A DNA stretch of 64,000 bases from Tethya wilhelma (taxonomy: Eukaryota; Porifera; Demospongiae; Tethyida; Tethyidae), in NCBI GenBank assembly GCA_964030475.1, contig CAXIPT010000014.1, forward strand, positions 665,675 to 729,674, read 5' to 3'. Numbering within the stretch: the first letter of the stretch is position 1; each line of letters begins with the position of its first letter. Positions 1-10,667 of the stretch are shown here, piece after piece. The notes under the pieces are model-generated. The model was not told where the DNA came from and did no database searches. It saw nothing but the letters and a program-made list of their open reading frames with translations. The position numbers and the translations under genes were made by a program.

Positions 1-422
1 ATTCTTTAGCCCTAGGTGTGGTCCAGTAAGCGTCCTTTTGTGGGGGTGTCATTAAATCTCTAATTCTGCACAAGTGATGGCAACAACACTCTCCTAGGTC
101 AGCCATACAATCATAATGGGCACATGCAAACACTGGGTTCTGCAATGACCCAAAGGGTTAGCGGCTTTTCACGTAATCTTTCACCTACAAGTGAAATTGT
201 ATGTTCTGAGTGACCATATGCACAACTCATTTCTTCAGCTTCTTTTGCTACCACTGTCAGCAGTTCCAGACCTTACCTTGGCTCCCAAGTTGTCAGTTAT
301 GGAGAGGTTCCACTGTACAATGCATGGACGTCAAACAGAAAATTGAGATCAAGTATTTCATTACACTTTTTCTAGAAATAATTGAATGATGAATTTAATG
401 CTGAAATTTAGGAGCGCAATAA
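1..422. other. Non-coding flank with a Tigger-like repeat end
   Basis: No supported gene. Around 288-319 the minus strand reads TACAGTGGAACCTCTCC followed by a 'CATAACTGACA' stretch. This resembles the terminal sequence of Tigger/pogo-type elements, of which other copies occur near 6192, so it is probably the end of an old element. The rest is unassigned. Confidence 0.4.
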
Positions 423-446
423 GAGAGCCAGAGTGGCCTAACCCAC
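423..446 (+). repeat. Left terminal inverted repeat of the DUF7869-like element
   Basis: Exact 24-base match, inverted, to 3581-3604. The outermost flanking bases differ (AA on the left, AG on the right), so the repeat ends sharply. Confidence 0.8.
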
Positions 447-671
447 ACTATGTACATATTGCCTAACGGTTTACAGTTTACAGCCTGTAATAAATTCCAG
501 ACACATTTTAGATAGTAAACAAACACAAGTATTCACAGATAACATAAAAGTGTCTCCAATACTTAAAATATCACAATAAAACACATCAATAGAAGCTATG
601 TACACATAAACATTCATATACTCTGTTTTTTCTGTATGTACTCTTTGTTTTCTCTCTGTAACAATAAACTC

Positions 672-1792
672 TCACTCATTGTCTTCAGTATCCATTTCAT
701 CTTCATCAACTTCATTGCCAGCTGTCAGGGCTTCGTAAAAAGGATAGTACACGGGGGGAATGAATGCCAAAAGCTCTTTAATGTCGTCTAGTTTCTTAGA
801 CTTGATTGGACGGGGTCCGTTGTAGAGCTGTGGAAGAGCAATGCGACCCATGTCAGGAGGACGCCCAGGAGATCTTCTCCTGACATCAAGGATCTTCCAT
901 GTTTCCAGCTCATTGTGGCTATACTTGTAAAATATTTGAAATGGCTTATCTTTTCTCACTTGCAGCCAACGAATAGAGAGCCAGTTGACATTCTCCTTTT
1001 TTGTGTTTGTTTTTCTGTACACAATCTGAGAACGAAGTTCGCTCGTGTTGACAAAGTCTTCAGTCTGCATTCGAATGACAGTGAAAGGATTCTTTTTTCT
1101 ACACGTCTCGACCAGCTTACACCATTCCTCTGGAACATAAACAAGTTGATGTTTTCTGTTCTCTTTCTCAATCAACCCAAAATCTCTGTCGTTGGGCAGA
1201 TACGAATGCCCAGAGACCATGAACTTGTGACTAATAGTCGTATATGAGAACTCTGTGCTACCGACAATATGCATGCTACAATGATATTTCTGTTCTGCCC
1301 ACCACAAGCATCACTGAATGCTATTAATGTAGTGGCAGCGGATGGAGGGGGTCTTCGGAGATGTTTGTGGAGGCAAGAGATAATCTCTTTAGATCCTCGT
1401 GATGCTAAAGATTCCGGCCACATGTACATGTAACCACCACCGGTAGAGCAGTCGTGAACGCCTAGGTTATACGTCCACATCTGGCGCTTGTAAAAGACTA
1501 TGCTAGTTGAGAGCTTTGGCGTCACGAGGGACTGTTGAAGATCGAAGGTAATCATATCGACGTCATCCGATTTACTCAGTGCAGTGTCCTCCTTTAACTG
1601 CTGGTACGCTCTCTCAGCCTTACAGTGATGAAGGGTAAGCTCTCCTTGCAGACTAATCTTTTGATCAACATCTTCAGTGGCATCTATCTTTACTCTGAGG
1701 GTGTTGCATGTTTTGCAGGTATCACTCTTTGGGCTGTATTGTGTGTGAATGGTAGTGTGTGAGGGCATTGTATGCATGAGAGAGCGTGAGTA

Positions 1793-1836
<44 letters not shown>

Positions 1837-3249
1837 TGAGCATGTTTATGTGTGGCAGAGAGTGTGAATATGCATGCACATGAATGCATGTGTGGCATTT
1901 GCAATCAAGAGACTGTAAAGACATGTATGTGCATGTAATTTTGTTACCTTCCGAAAGAGAGATTGTACTCTTGGTTAAATATGGTTCTGTACATCCATTC
2001 ACTGACTGGTCGATGCTGATCTTCAGCACACTTCTCCTTGTACAGCTGAAACATTTTGGAAAGGCTCAAGATTGGTGATAAATAGTGCCTGTGAGGATTA
2101 TCGCTACGAGAATAATGGCTCTCGTACTTCGGAAAGCTCTCGATATGCTCACGAACGTACTGCTTTTTGTCTTCTCCTGTTTTGTTGACTGGCACATGTT
2201 TACCCCTCTGATCTGTGTGTGGAGATCCAAGCACTGCCTGAGCTTTAAGAGCACGTGAAATTCGACCATCTGACACTCCAAAAATAGACTTAAATGCCTC
2301 TTTGCAAACTTTGACACTTTCTCCTTCATTTTGAACGTAATATTCACGAGTAAATGACCTACGAGAGTTTTTCTTGTCACCACCATATCTTCGCTTCACC
2401 TTGATACTCTTTATGCAGCCACATAAGTATGCATTCTGGACATCGAAATTAGAAACCCATCAAACAAGGCCTTTCTCCTTTCTTGAGGGATAGTAGAAAA
2501 ACACTGGCGTTTACAGTCGCATGCTGTTGTACCTACTCTCTTACGTGGAACCTACATGTTGTGTGTGCATGAATGAATGAAAGAATAGAGGAGTGAGTGT
2601 GTGTTTGTGCATGGGGTGTGTGCACATGTGTGTGAGAGAGAGAACAGTGGCTTACAAGTTTTTGTGATGTTGATGTATATTTCTTTCCCGTGTTTCTTCG
2701 CTTTTTTCTTTGAACTTTCCTCCATTTATCTTGTTGGCGCTTTCTTTTTCTTGTATTTCTTCCACGAGGCAAAAATACTTCACCGATGCTATCACTCGAA
2801 TCACCATCTTGTCCATCTCTGGCTTGTACTCCTTCAGGAGAAAAATCATTGTTAGAATCACAGTCAGATTCTAACTCTTCACTAGTGTCATTACTGACTT
2901 CTCCAGCTTCATCACCTGAGTCACATGGTTCACCATCACTATCTTCTCCACCTTGCTCTTGATTTCCAGTATCACAAAGTTCACCATCACTAGCTTGTCC
3001 ACCATGCTCTTGATCTCCAGTATCACAAAGTTCACCATCACTAGCTTGTCCACCTTGCTCTTGTGAACCAATGTCACACGGATAGTGATCACTAGGACCT
3101 CTTCCTTCCTCCAGCTCGTCACCAAGACAGGGCTCAACCATCTCATTGCTATCAGCTCCTCCACTAGCGCAGGGTGTATCTTCATCGCAAAGCTCACCAG
3201 GCCCGCCAGTATCACAGGGTAGTTCGATCGATTCATTTTGAGGTTTCAT
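672..3249 (-). pseudogene. DUF7869-like transposon protein, frameshifted
   Basis: The N-terminal exon (3249 down to about 2680) encodes an acidic region with three near-identical repeats containing 'QASDGELCDTG' or close variants. A very basic stretch follows (RGRNTRKRKRQQDKW, then KKRRNTGKKY). Next, at about 2530-1945, comes a region with QNAYLCGCIKSI and RRSFTREYYVQ. The C-terminal part (about 1700-672) has the family motifs SDACGGQNRN (about 1281-1313) and GHSYLPNDRDFG (about 1180-1216). An intron carrying a TG microsatellite lies at about 1715-1945. Two frame changes need indels: one near 2447-2460, between KALFDGF and NFDVQNAY, and one near 1255-1285, just after GGQNRN. Either the copy is dead or the assembly has indels. 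The family assignment is from motif memory. Confidence 0.55.
1797..1833. repeat. (TG)n microsatellite
   Basis: About 18 TG units inside the presumed intron of the DUF7869-like gene. On the minus strand it produces a spurious His-Thr repeat in the open frame. Confidence 0.95.
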
Positions 3250-3413
3250 CTAGCTCTTCAAAACTTGAGTTCAACTCACAAACTGCACTAGCTATGCTTT
3301 CAGCTGTCAAGCGTGCTGTCATGCTGATAGATTTTCCCCTTCTCTGTACTAATACACGAACACGTGGAAATGTATGACGTCATCAAAATACTCTCATCTG
3401 ATTGGTCCGTTTA

Positions 3414-3435
3414 GGGTTAGGCCACTCTGGCTCTC
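3414..3435 (-). repeat. Internal copy of the right terminal repeat
   Basis: Twenty-two bases identical to the right-hand terminal repeat, in the same orientation, lying 145 bases inside it. It may be the true end of the element with a second end nearby, or the trace of a nested insertion. Confidence 0.7.
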
Positions 3436-3580
3436 AGACTATTATGATAAAATGTTCGTGCAAAATATCAGTGGCGCGCAGTGAGAACAAGAGTTGATGA
3501 AACTGATATTTACCAATTAGAACATCAATAAACACATTTTTGCATTATTTTTTTGCAATAAAGTCACTTTGCTCTGAGTG

Positions 3581-3604
3581 GTGGGTTAGGCCACTCTGGC
3601 TCTC
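3581..3604 (-). repeat. Right terminal inverted repeat of the DUF7869-like element
   Basis: Exact 24-base inverted match to 423-446. Confidence 0.8.
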
Positions 3605-3913
3605 AGCCCCACCGTCCTATCATGCAGATATGACATCTTTTAGTAAGTATTGCCTCAGCATTTCCAGCAATGCCTATATATCTGCGTGGCCATATTTACG
3701 TTTAAGCGTTTAATTATATCGAAATGCTGATATTTCATATTACGTTTAGCCACACCCCAGATTCTAACGTGACCTCATAGTTAGGTTTTAGTGGTGTAGC
3801 CTCGCTTGCTAGCTGAAGTCAAGTCACACAGCCAAGACTGAGAGGTGGTGACAGAAACTGTAGCCTAGTTACTCTAAAGATCGTTAATGAACTTCAAAGA
3901 CCTTAAGGCAAGC
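3605..3913. other. No gene seen
   Basis: Non-coding sequence between two transposon remnants; no supported feature. Confidence 0.5.
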
Positions 3914-5397
3914 TCATTCACCCTCCAATGATTCTATTGCTTCCTTAAAAGATTTAAGTTTTGGAGAATGTGGCTCAACATACATCACATCATCTTCACT
4001 ATCAAAATCGCTGTCTTTAGAATCACCATCATTATCTTTCTCATGATCTTTGTCACTACTGAGCTGTTGGAAGAAATCACTACATGTATCCACACACACC
4101 TGAAGCTCACTGTCTCCTTCCACATACTCCTTAAGAAACATTATTCCTCAGCATCAGGCATGGTCTTTTGAAGTAGGTGCTCCATTTCTTCTCGGAGATC
4201 ACATTCAGAGAATGGGTCATTATCTTCTTCTAAACTAGTAGCAACTGCAAGTTAGTGGTAAGGACTCCAGATTTCCTGAAACATTTTTCAATCGTACCTT
4301 CAGTCACCAATGCCCAAGCCTTGGCCACCCACCTAATTGCCATCAGCACATTGACAGACTTGAAAACCTCAGTAGCTGTGTCACATTCGTCAATTTTCGA
4401 TAAAACATACTTAAGTAGGAAGTGACGGTAGTGAACCTTAAAATTCTTTAGTCTAAAGGTTGAAGCAATGAAGTTGTGTTTGGTGGTAAAAAAACAACTT
4501 TGATATTTCCTGCTAAAACTTCAGGATGGCAGCCTGCATTATCCATCAAAAGGATAATCGAGCATTTGCTGCTAGAGAGTCAGCGAGCTTCCATAATTTC
4601 ACCTGACATCCAGGCTTTGCTTTGACTGAAAAAACTGACAGGTAAAACGGACTTATCAAAGCGATGCAAACAGCAAGGATTCTTGAACTTCCAAATAAAA
4701 ATTGGTTTCTCAATCCTTTTTACCTGCTGCAGAAACAAAGAAAGTGACAGTTACACGCTGCTTACTTTTTTCCTTCCCTTACACTGATTTCCTTTTTTCC
4801 AAATCCACGATCAGGTATTGCTTTCCAAAAAATTCCAGTTTCGTCCATATTCCATATGTCTTCTACTGTATACCCTTCAAGCAATTCAGGAAATCGTTCC
4901 TTCCATGAGTCGATTGTTGGGCCATGAACATCACCAGACTCTCGACATACTCTCATCTGTTTTATATTATGTTGAACCGTTTTTTTCCACTTGTCCAACC
5001 AACCATGAGAACCACTGAAGTCGACTATACCAAGTTGTCTGCTATCTCTTTAGCTTTCTCGACTAGCTGAGGGTCTCCTGGATATAATATATTCTTGGAA
5101 GTTGCAAGGAGATACCTGTCACGAAGGGCTTTGTTCACATCAGCAAACTTTGAAGTATGGAATTTCATGGTGGTATGTAATCTACTACCAGAAGCATTAG
5201 ACTCATACATGGTAAGTATAGTCTCCTTTTCCTTGAGGATCCTAGCTATTTGAGTTTTATCACAATCAAAAATATCTGCTAAACTTCTAACATTGAAACC
5301 TGGGTTTTTCTTGGCATATGACTTCAACTTTTTTCTTTTATGATAGACAAGTTCTCTTCCTCTTTGCAGCACTTGCAATTGCAGTAACAGTGGCCAT
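3914..5397 (-). pseudogene. Tigger/pogo-family (CENP-B-like) DDE transposase, broken
   Basis: The reading begins at an ATG at 5397 (MATVTAIAS...KRKR). An N-terminal helix-turn-helix follows (NVRSLADIFDCDKTQIARIL). A CENP-B-like second DNA-binding part lies at about 5025-5160. The DDE domain has the first acidic motif NMDETGIFWKAIPDRG (about 4800-4860) and the second motif [12 protein letters not shown] (about 4510-4548), followed by [18 protein letters not shown]-terminal acidic tail rich in D, E and S ends at 3914. Frameshifts are needed near 5345-5355, near 5020, between about 4750 and 4560, and after PLD near 4440, so the gene cannot encode an intact transposase. The family's usual length is about 450-550 residues, and most of that is represented here. 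Confidence 0.85.
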
Positions 5398-5516
5398 GGT
5401 TTACTTGGTAACTACCATATGGTCATGAACAGCTGACTATTGGGAAAAAATTTTTCACCACAGCCACGTGATGATCTGCCACACCTACCAGCTTAATTTT
5501 TAAAGTTGTACAAACT

Positions 5517-5870
5517 ATGGCTAGTCAACCCACAAGCAGAACGTTTGAACACCTACACTATTTGGAAATAGAGTCGTTCGTGGGAGGATACCATGCATAC
5601 ATCGACTGTTGGACGCCTGTGATTGGCCAAAAACTGCTCGTGAAGAGAGAGCCTACTGATCACGAAGATAAGAATGCTGTGGCTGTGTACGAAGAAAGCT
5701 CCATTGTAGGCCCTGTACCATATAATCTAGGACCCTACCTCTCTCGGTTTTTGGCAAGAGATGTCAACAAGGCCTGAAGGAAGGGTCAACAGAGGAGCTG
5801 GTTATGAGCTAGAAATACCCTGTGTGTACTGATTTATGGACCAAAGCCCTACATTGACAAGCTAAAGAAT
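5517..5870 (+). pseudogene. HIRAN-like domain fragment
   Basis: An open frame from 5517 to 5777 encodes 86 residues including YLEIESFVGGYHAYID, a REPTDHEDKNAVAVY stretch and a VPYNL segment. This is the pattern of a HIRAN-type beta domain with the conserved D-x-x-A-V core. Homology appears to continue past the stop in other frames (VNRGAGYELEIPCVY at about 5786-5830, then LIYGPKPYIDKL at about 5828-5865), so the reading frame is broken by at least one indel and a stop. HIRAN domains occur in SNF2-type helicases and in lineage-specific repeat families of invertebrates. This stand-alone copy is most likely a degenerate repeat-family gene. Confidence 0.55.
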
Positions 5871-5949
5871 TAACAGACTCAATGAAGCACATCTAAATGT
5901 CTTTGTTTCAGCATAGGTTTCAATATTAAAACTCTCTAAAGCTAGCACT

Positions 5950-6192
5950 TTAGAACTGTACTTATGTGTAATATTATAAGTAGGTGTGGCTTCTCCGTTA
6001 TTTCAGAGGTAAAATCATATACTATTCGGTCTATTTGGGGTCATAAATTTTGTCCGTTATCCGAATAATTATAGAGGTTGTCTGGGAGAGGTTAGTAATA
6101 TATATTAGGCTATACTGATTTTCAATCAGTGCCACAGGCTTTGTATAGAAGTTGTCCTCTCCTCATAGGGTCCGTTATAAGAGGTTCCACTA
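5950..6192. repeat. Tigger/pogo-type MITE remnant
   Basis: The right end (6164-6192) reads GGGTCCGTTATAAGAGGTTC, ending CACTA; on the minus strand this is the TAGTGGAACCTC...AACGGACCC type of end typical of Tigger elements. The preceding 200 bases contain diverged versions of the same motif (GTCCGTTATCCGAATAATTATAGAGG at about 6050). No gene is present. Confidence 0.45.
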
Positions 6193-6899
6193 TCTTCATC
6201 CATTCTCGGTCTCCAAGAGCCTATGGTGCCTATGCAGCCACCCACTTGTAGAGAGATATCTAGCATCTACAGTAGGGATACTTCATGTATAATTATGGCT
6301 GCTCCTGCAGACCAAAAATAGAATTTTTTGGGCCACGTATGCATGATGCCTCTTTTTCTTCTGGACTCAATCCACTCATTCAGGTGGGGAGGAGGAAATC
6401 ATGTGCTTTTATGAGATTATATGTGAAGGCCGGACAAAGGTGACAAACAAATCACTTGCTTGGTGGTACAAAGAGCACTTACCACCCTCAATCCAAGCTG
6501 TTGCAGGTGAATGCAGAGTGGAAGGGGAACTCCACGAGTGGAGAGCTGGTACCTCTCATAATGGCAAGTGGCCAACCTCCATATAATAGCCACAGGCTGC
6601 ATGTGGCATCAATTGAAAATACTATACATCTAGTATAAAGCAACCACCCACTAGTGGCTGCTTCTTGATTCTGACCAGCAGCCAAGCTGCATGCTCCCAA
6701 CTGATTGATTCTTTGCAAACCTCAAAAGGGCCTAGCATGAAACCACACCTATTTAAAATTTTCTATCGTATCTCCTACCTGTAGTTATGGTTGGTAGGTT
6801 AGATTGATAATAATTAAGCTATTCATTTCCTGTCACTAGACAAACAATACGAATGTACAAAAAAAACCTTGAAAAAATGCATGACATCAAAGCTATATA
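6193..6899. other. No gene seen
   Basis: Several short open frames overlap here on both strands but none has recognisable protein character. Treated as intergenic. Confidence 0.5.
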
Positions 6900-7142
6900 T
6901 AACAAGTAAAAAAAAACACTAGAAATGTAATGAGACACAGGAATGGCGCAAACAAGATGGAATGGCTGTTGTGTAAGGAATTCTTCCTGTATGGGCTGCA
7001 TTTAACAATTTCCTTATTGAGTCTCTCATTTTGCCCACAGGAAGAATTCCTTACACACTCTAACAGCCATTCCTTTGCGTTCTTTTTACTATTTAACCAT
7101 TCCTGTGTCTCATTACATTTCTAATGTTTTTTTTACTTGTTT
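6900..7142. mobile_element. Hairpin MITE with long inverted arms
   Basis: The left arm (about 6901-6990) is nearly the reverse complement of the right arm (about 7038-7142). Both ends share AGAAATGTAATGAGACACAGG and both inner parts share CAGGAAGAATTCCTTACACA. The whole 243-bp unit folds on itself and has no coding capacity. A relative is at 33403-33674. Confidence 0.85.
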
Positions 7143-7479
7143 GTTGTCATTTTTCCATAATTCTACAAATTACATTTGAGTTGGTGTGTGTAGCTAGCTA
7201 CTGAGCTAGTAGTCTGGCAAGCCAGACTGACTGAGCCAGCAGCAGGCTGCTGAGCTGGGAAGTTGTCCGTGTAGCCTGTGCTTGATACTGAAGTGTCTCA
7301 GTCATTTGGAGGCAGGAGCTGTATCATAAGATTTACTTTCCTTTCTATATGTTATGATAATCAAAGTCCTGATTCATCTCTTAAGAAGAGCAACCAGGTA
7401 TCACAAAATAGTTCCAGGCAACCTGCATTTAATTCCAAATAAAGCACCCTTTTGTGTGTGGAAAGGGTCATCAATTCGA

Positions 7480-7922
7480 ATTTTCTAGAAGCTAATGAAT
7501 TATGCATGAGTGTAGAAATTAATGGCGGCCATATGGAGGAGGAGCTTTTCTCCTTGTATCTAGCTACTCAATGACAGGCGCTAAAAACCGATGGCAAAAG
7601 CGACTGTCCCGGAAGAAACCAAGTTCATTTGTTCAAGAATCAGCTTCTAAAAGTGAATAGTCTCTGAGAAAAGTTGAGCCAAGATAGAATAAGAAGATGG
7701 AGAAAATTGGAGGTTTGGCATGTTTGTGTTTGTTACTTTAGCGATGGTTTTAGGCCATGTTTTTGGGCTCATTAGAAAGAGAAAGAGCTAAATAGTAGCT
7801 TAAGAAGCCTTTTAGTGCTAAGCGCTCAGTTTTTGCAGAGTTATTCGCGTGAATATTTGTATTGCGCTAATGGGCCATCCGTGCCATTCCTATGTAACCA
7901 GTACTACCGTACTGGGAATTCA
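7480..7922. mobile_element. Interspersed repeat, copy 1 (ends in AGTACTACCGTACTGGG)
   Basis: About 440 bases that align along their length with 36546-36955. Shared blocks include ACCGATGGCAAAAGCGACTG, AAGAATCAGCTTCTAAAAGT and GCTAATGGGCCATCCGTGCC. Both copies end at the near-palindromic AGTACTACCGTACTGGGAAT. Non-coding, so a non-autonomous element. Confidence 0.8.
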
Positions 7923-7983
7923 AAAAAAATGAAAAGGTTGAAACATTCTAACATAATATTACATCAACAGTAACTGTAAAAGA

Positions 7984-10667
7984 CTATTTTTTTCGACGCT
8001 TTGGAGCATTAATAGGATGCCAAGTAAACAGTTGTTTGGAATCTTGCTTACAAAACATGCACATTGCGTGTACAGTCTGATAGGATTGACACAGTTCTGC
8101 AAATTCTTGGTCTTTAACGAGGGTTTCCTCTGGTAAACCACACCAGCAGCAAACTGGTGGAAAGTGGACAAGTGTAGCCAAAAAATTCGAGAGTTCCATT
8201 GGCTAACTACATGTCAAGCTCTCCTTATATATCACAAACAGTGTTACAGAGAGTAGAGAGCTCTGATAGAACAATGCAGAGCCACAAGTAAATTAGTTTA
8301 GAATCTTGCAAGTTCTCAATAGCAAATATTTCTTCTAGTTGAAGTTTGGTTCTTATTGCGTAAACACAGCGTAGCTTGAAGCATTCTTGGCACACAAGTA
8401 CACATCGAACCTTACTACTGACGAGGATACCTTTACTTGATTTGTCAACTTCTTCAACAAGAGATGAAGGCTTACATGACGGACGATCTCTTTCATTTAC
8501 TCCTTTCCCATTGAGATCTTGAATTTAGCATATGTACTTGTTACCATCCATCATCAAAGGCAATGGAACAAAAGAAAACTTCTGAAAGTCCTAAATTTGC
8601 ATTCGGACAGGATGTGTAGAACAGTAGGGACATGCTGCATCCAAACATTTTTTTCACTTGCATGTGTTCACATTTTGCCAAAGTTTCCTTCTTGGTATTC
8701 TCTTTAGGCAGGTTTGGCTCAATTTTTCAAACACTTTAGAAACATCTTCTTCACTTGCTGCACACTCTACTTTTATTTATTCTCCTTTGATTTCCATATT
8801 GGTTAGACGCTGTGTCAGAGTACAGAGTAGAGTTTGCATTGCATCTTCAAGTGCCTTGCCAACTTCAGGATGTCTTGCAATTACTTGATGTACTTCAGAC
8901 AAAGAGTTCTTTGAGCGAATCAGGGGTTCGAGGGTTTCGGGCAGCTCCTTTCTAGCAAGCGACACATTCATCAATGCTAGATTCAATGTGGACATTATTC
9001 TTTCGGCAATATCAAAAAGTGGGAATTTTTTGTGGGGGAAAATTTTTACATTTTCGCCTTGAACAAAAATTCGTGGGGGAAAATTTTCGCGATTCGAGGG
9101 TTCGGGCAGCTCCTTTCTAGCAAGCGACACATTCATCAATGCTAGATTCAATGTGGACATTATTCTTTCGGCAATATCATATAGCGGGAATTTTTTGTGG
9201 GGGAAAATTTTTGCGTTTTTGCCTTGTACAAAAATTAGCGGGGGAAAATTTTCGTGGATTGCGTCTCGACATTACGTGACGACCATGTACCTTACAAATT
9301 TCGTGGGGGACAATTTTCGTGGTTCGAGGGTTTCGGACAGCTCCTTTCTAGCAAGCGACACATTCATCAATGCTAGATTCAATGTGGACTGCCAGGACTG
9401 ACATGGACACGTGCGACAAACGACAAGTATGTCTAGTTCAAGAGCCATGAGAAGACAAATCAAGTTACTTGCATTTGTACTGAAGCATATGTAATGCTGT
9501 GGTCTGGACCACCATCACTGACCACAAGAATTGGCTTTGTTGTCACACTACTAGAGCTTAAATGTCTACACAAGAGACTGGCAATTTCTGTGCTGTGCCT
9601 TAAAGGAGAAGATAGTAGTGTCACTTTATCTTTTAAGCAAACAAATGCTTGCCCTTGATGGAATGAGTCAAGAGGTGAGTGTGGAATATCCACCACATAA
9701 GGTACTGATGGAACTATACCATGCACATGAAAATCATGGTCTAACTTCTGTTGAAACTGGTAGGCCAGGCTCACCAATTGAAACAATAGCCTTATCATCT
9801 ACAGAGGTATATGAGACAAAAGGATGTACCTCTATACAGAATTCCTTCAGATATCGAAGAATCATGCTCATATACTTTGAATCAACATAATACGTGTCGT
9901 AACTGACGAGCCTGAACACCGAATTTCAAATTCAGGTTCCCAGTGTATCTCAAAGCAGATGTAGAATAGGGATTAGGGAGCCAAAATTGCAATCGTAACA
10001 ACTCGATCAAGTGACAAAACTTGGACTTCATTAAATTTTACAGAATTTTTCTTTTCAAGGGGTTCTTGGATTAGCTGTCTAAAGTGATGAAGTGATAGTA
10101 TGTGAGGAGTTTCGGAATGGCGTCTGTCATCAATAGCTGGTATCAATTCCTCTATGTATAGCCAAAGTTCATCCAAAAAAGCATCAAAAATGTTTAATTT
10201 TGGTCTGCCATTCATCTTCCATAAGTCATATTAGATTTCTGGGTAATCCAGTTGAAGCAATGCTTCTACTATACTCTTTCACTGATGCCTCCCTTCTCTG
10301 TTTGTGATGAAGCAGCAGAGCAGTCTCCTGATAGGGTCTTGTAGATGTTTCTCAGCACACTTTGTTGGTTTTTGTGAGAATAAGGTACCGATGAAGAAAA
10401 TTTTCCTGCATTTATCTTGAAGCAAACACTTTGTGATATCTTTGACTCATTAACTAAACTCATCTCTGGAATTTTCCAAATGAACGACACCACTAGTACT
10501 CCAAGGTGATTACCATAGGAAAAGCAATACAACATACAATGAACAGGAACTTCTAGCTTGTCCATCCAATGTTGTTTCTGATATCTGTCTATTGGGGCGA
10601 AACCATTAAAGCATATAATTTGGTTTGTAATCACCATCACTGACAACGCTTGATTGAGAGGTAACAA
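7984..10667 (-). pseudogene. 'SDGGPDH'-type transposon protein, broken
   Basis: Minus-strand fragments appear in a consistent order: FNGFAPIDRYQKQHWMDKL (about 10560-10620), NGRPKLNIFDAFLDELWLYI (9973-10215), VSYTSVDDKAIVSIGEPGLP (about 9750-9815), DHDFHVHGIVPSVPYVVDIP then LVVSDGGPDHSITYASVQ (9460-9750), RTCPCQSW and STLNLALMNVSLARKEL (about 9340-9430), and a C-terminal tail with CCWCGLP...CMFCK (7984-8199). I recognise this order of motifs from a repeat protein family in sponges and cnidarians, probably a DDE-type transposase with acidic residues in DDKAIV, SDGGPD and AER. Frames change several times and one segment is triplicated, so the copy is dead. Confidence 0.6.
8928..9391. repeat. 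Threefold segmental repeat inside the transposon protein
   Basis: A block of about 65-70 bases encoding STLNLALMNVSLARKEL on the minus strand occurs at 8928-8996, 9094-9161 and 9324-9391. Between the copies lies AT-rich sequence with repeated GGGGGAAAATTTT motifs (about 9029-9085 and 9191-9255), which looks like an inserted small element duplicated with the coding block. Confidence 0.85.

Larger units (their letters stand above)
423..3604 (-). mobile_element. TIR-flanked element carrying a DUF7869-like gene
   Basis: A 24-bp sequence at 423-446 (begins GAGAGCCAGAGTGGCC) is repeated exactly in inverted orientation at 3581-3604. These terminal inverted repeats enclose a minus-strand gene of the DUF7869 type. 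A further 22-bp copy of the right-hand repeat lies at 3414-3435. No clear target-site duplication is visible next to either end. The arrangement is that of a cut-and-paste DNA transposon. That DUF7869 proteins are transposases is an inference from this arrangement, not something the sequence proves. Confidence 0.6.

Noticed and set aside
1172..2029. Single 285-residue frame with a His-Thr repeat
   Set aside because: The repeat is a translated TG microsatellite lying in the intron; only the part after it has protein character.
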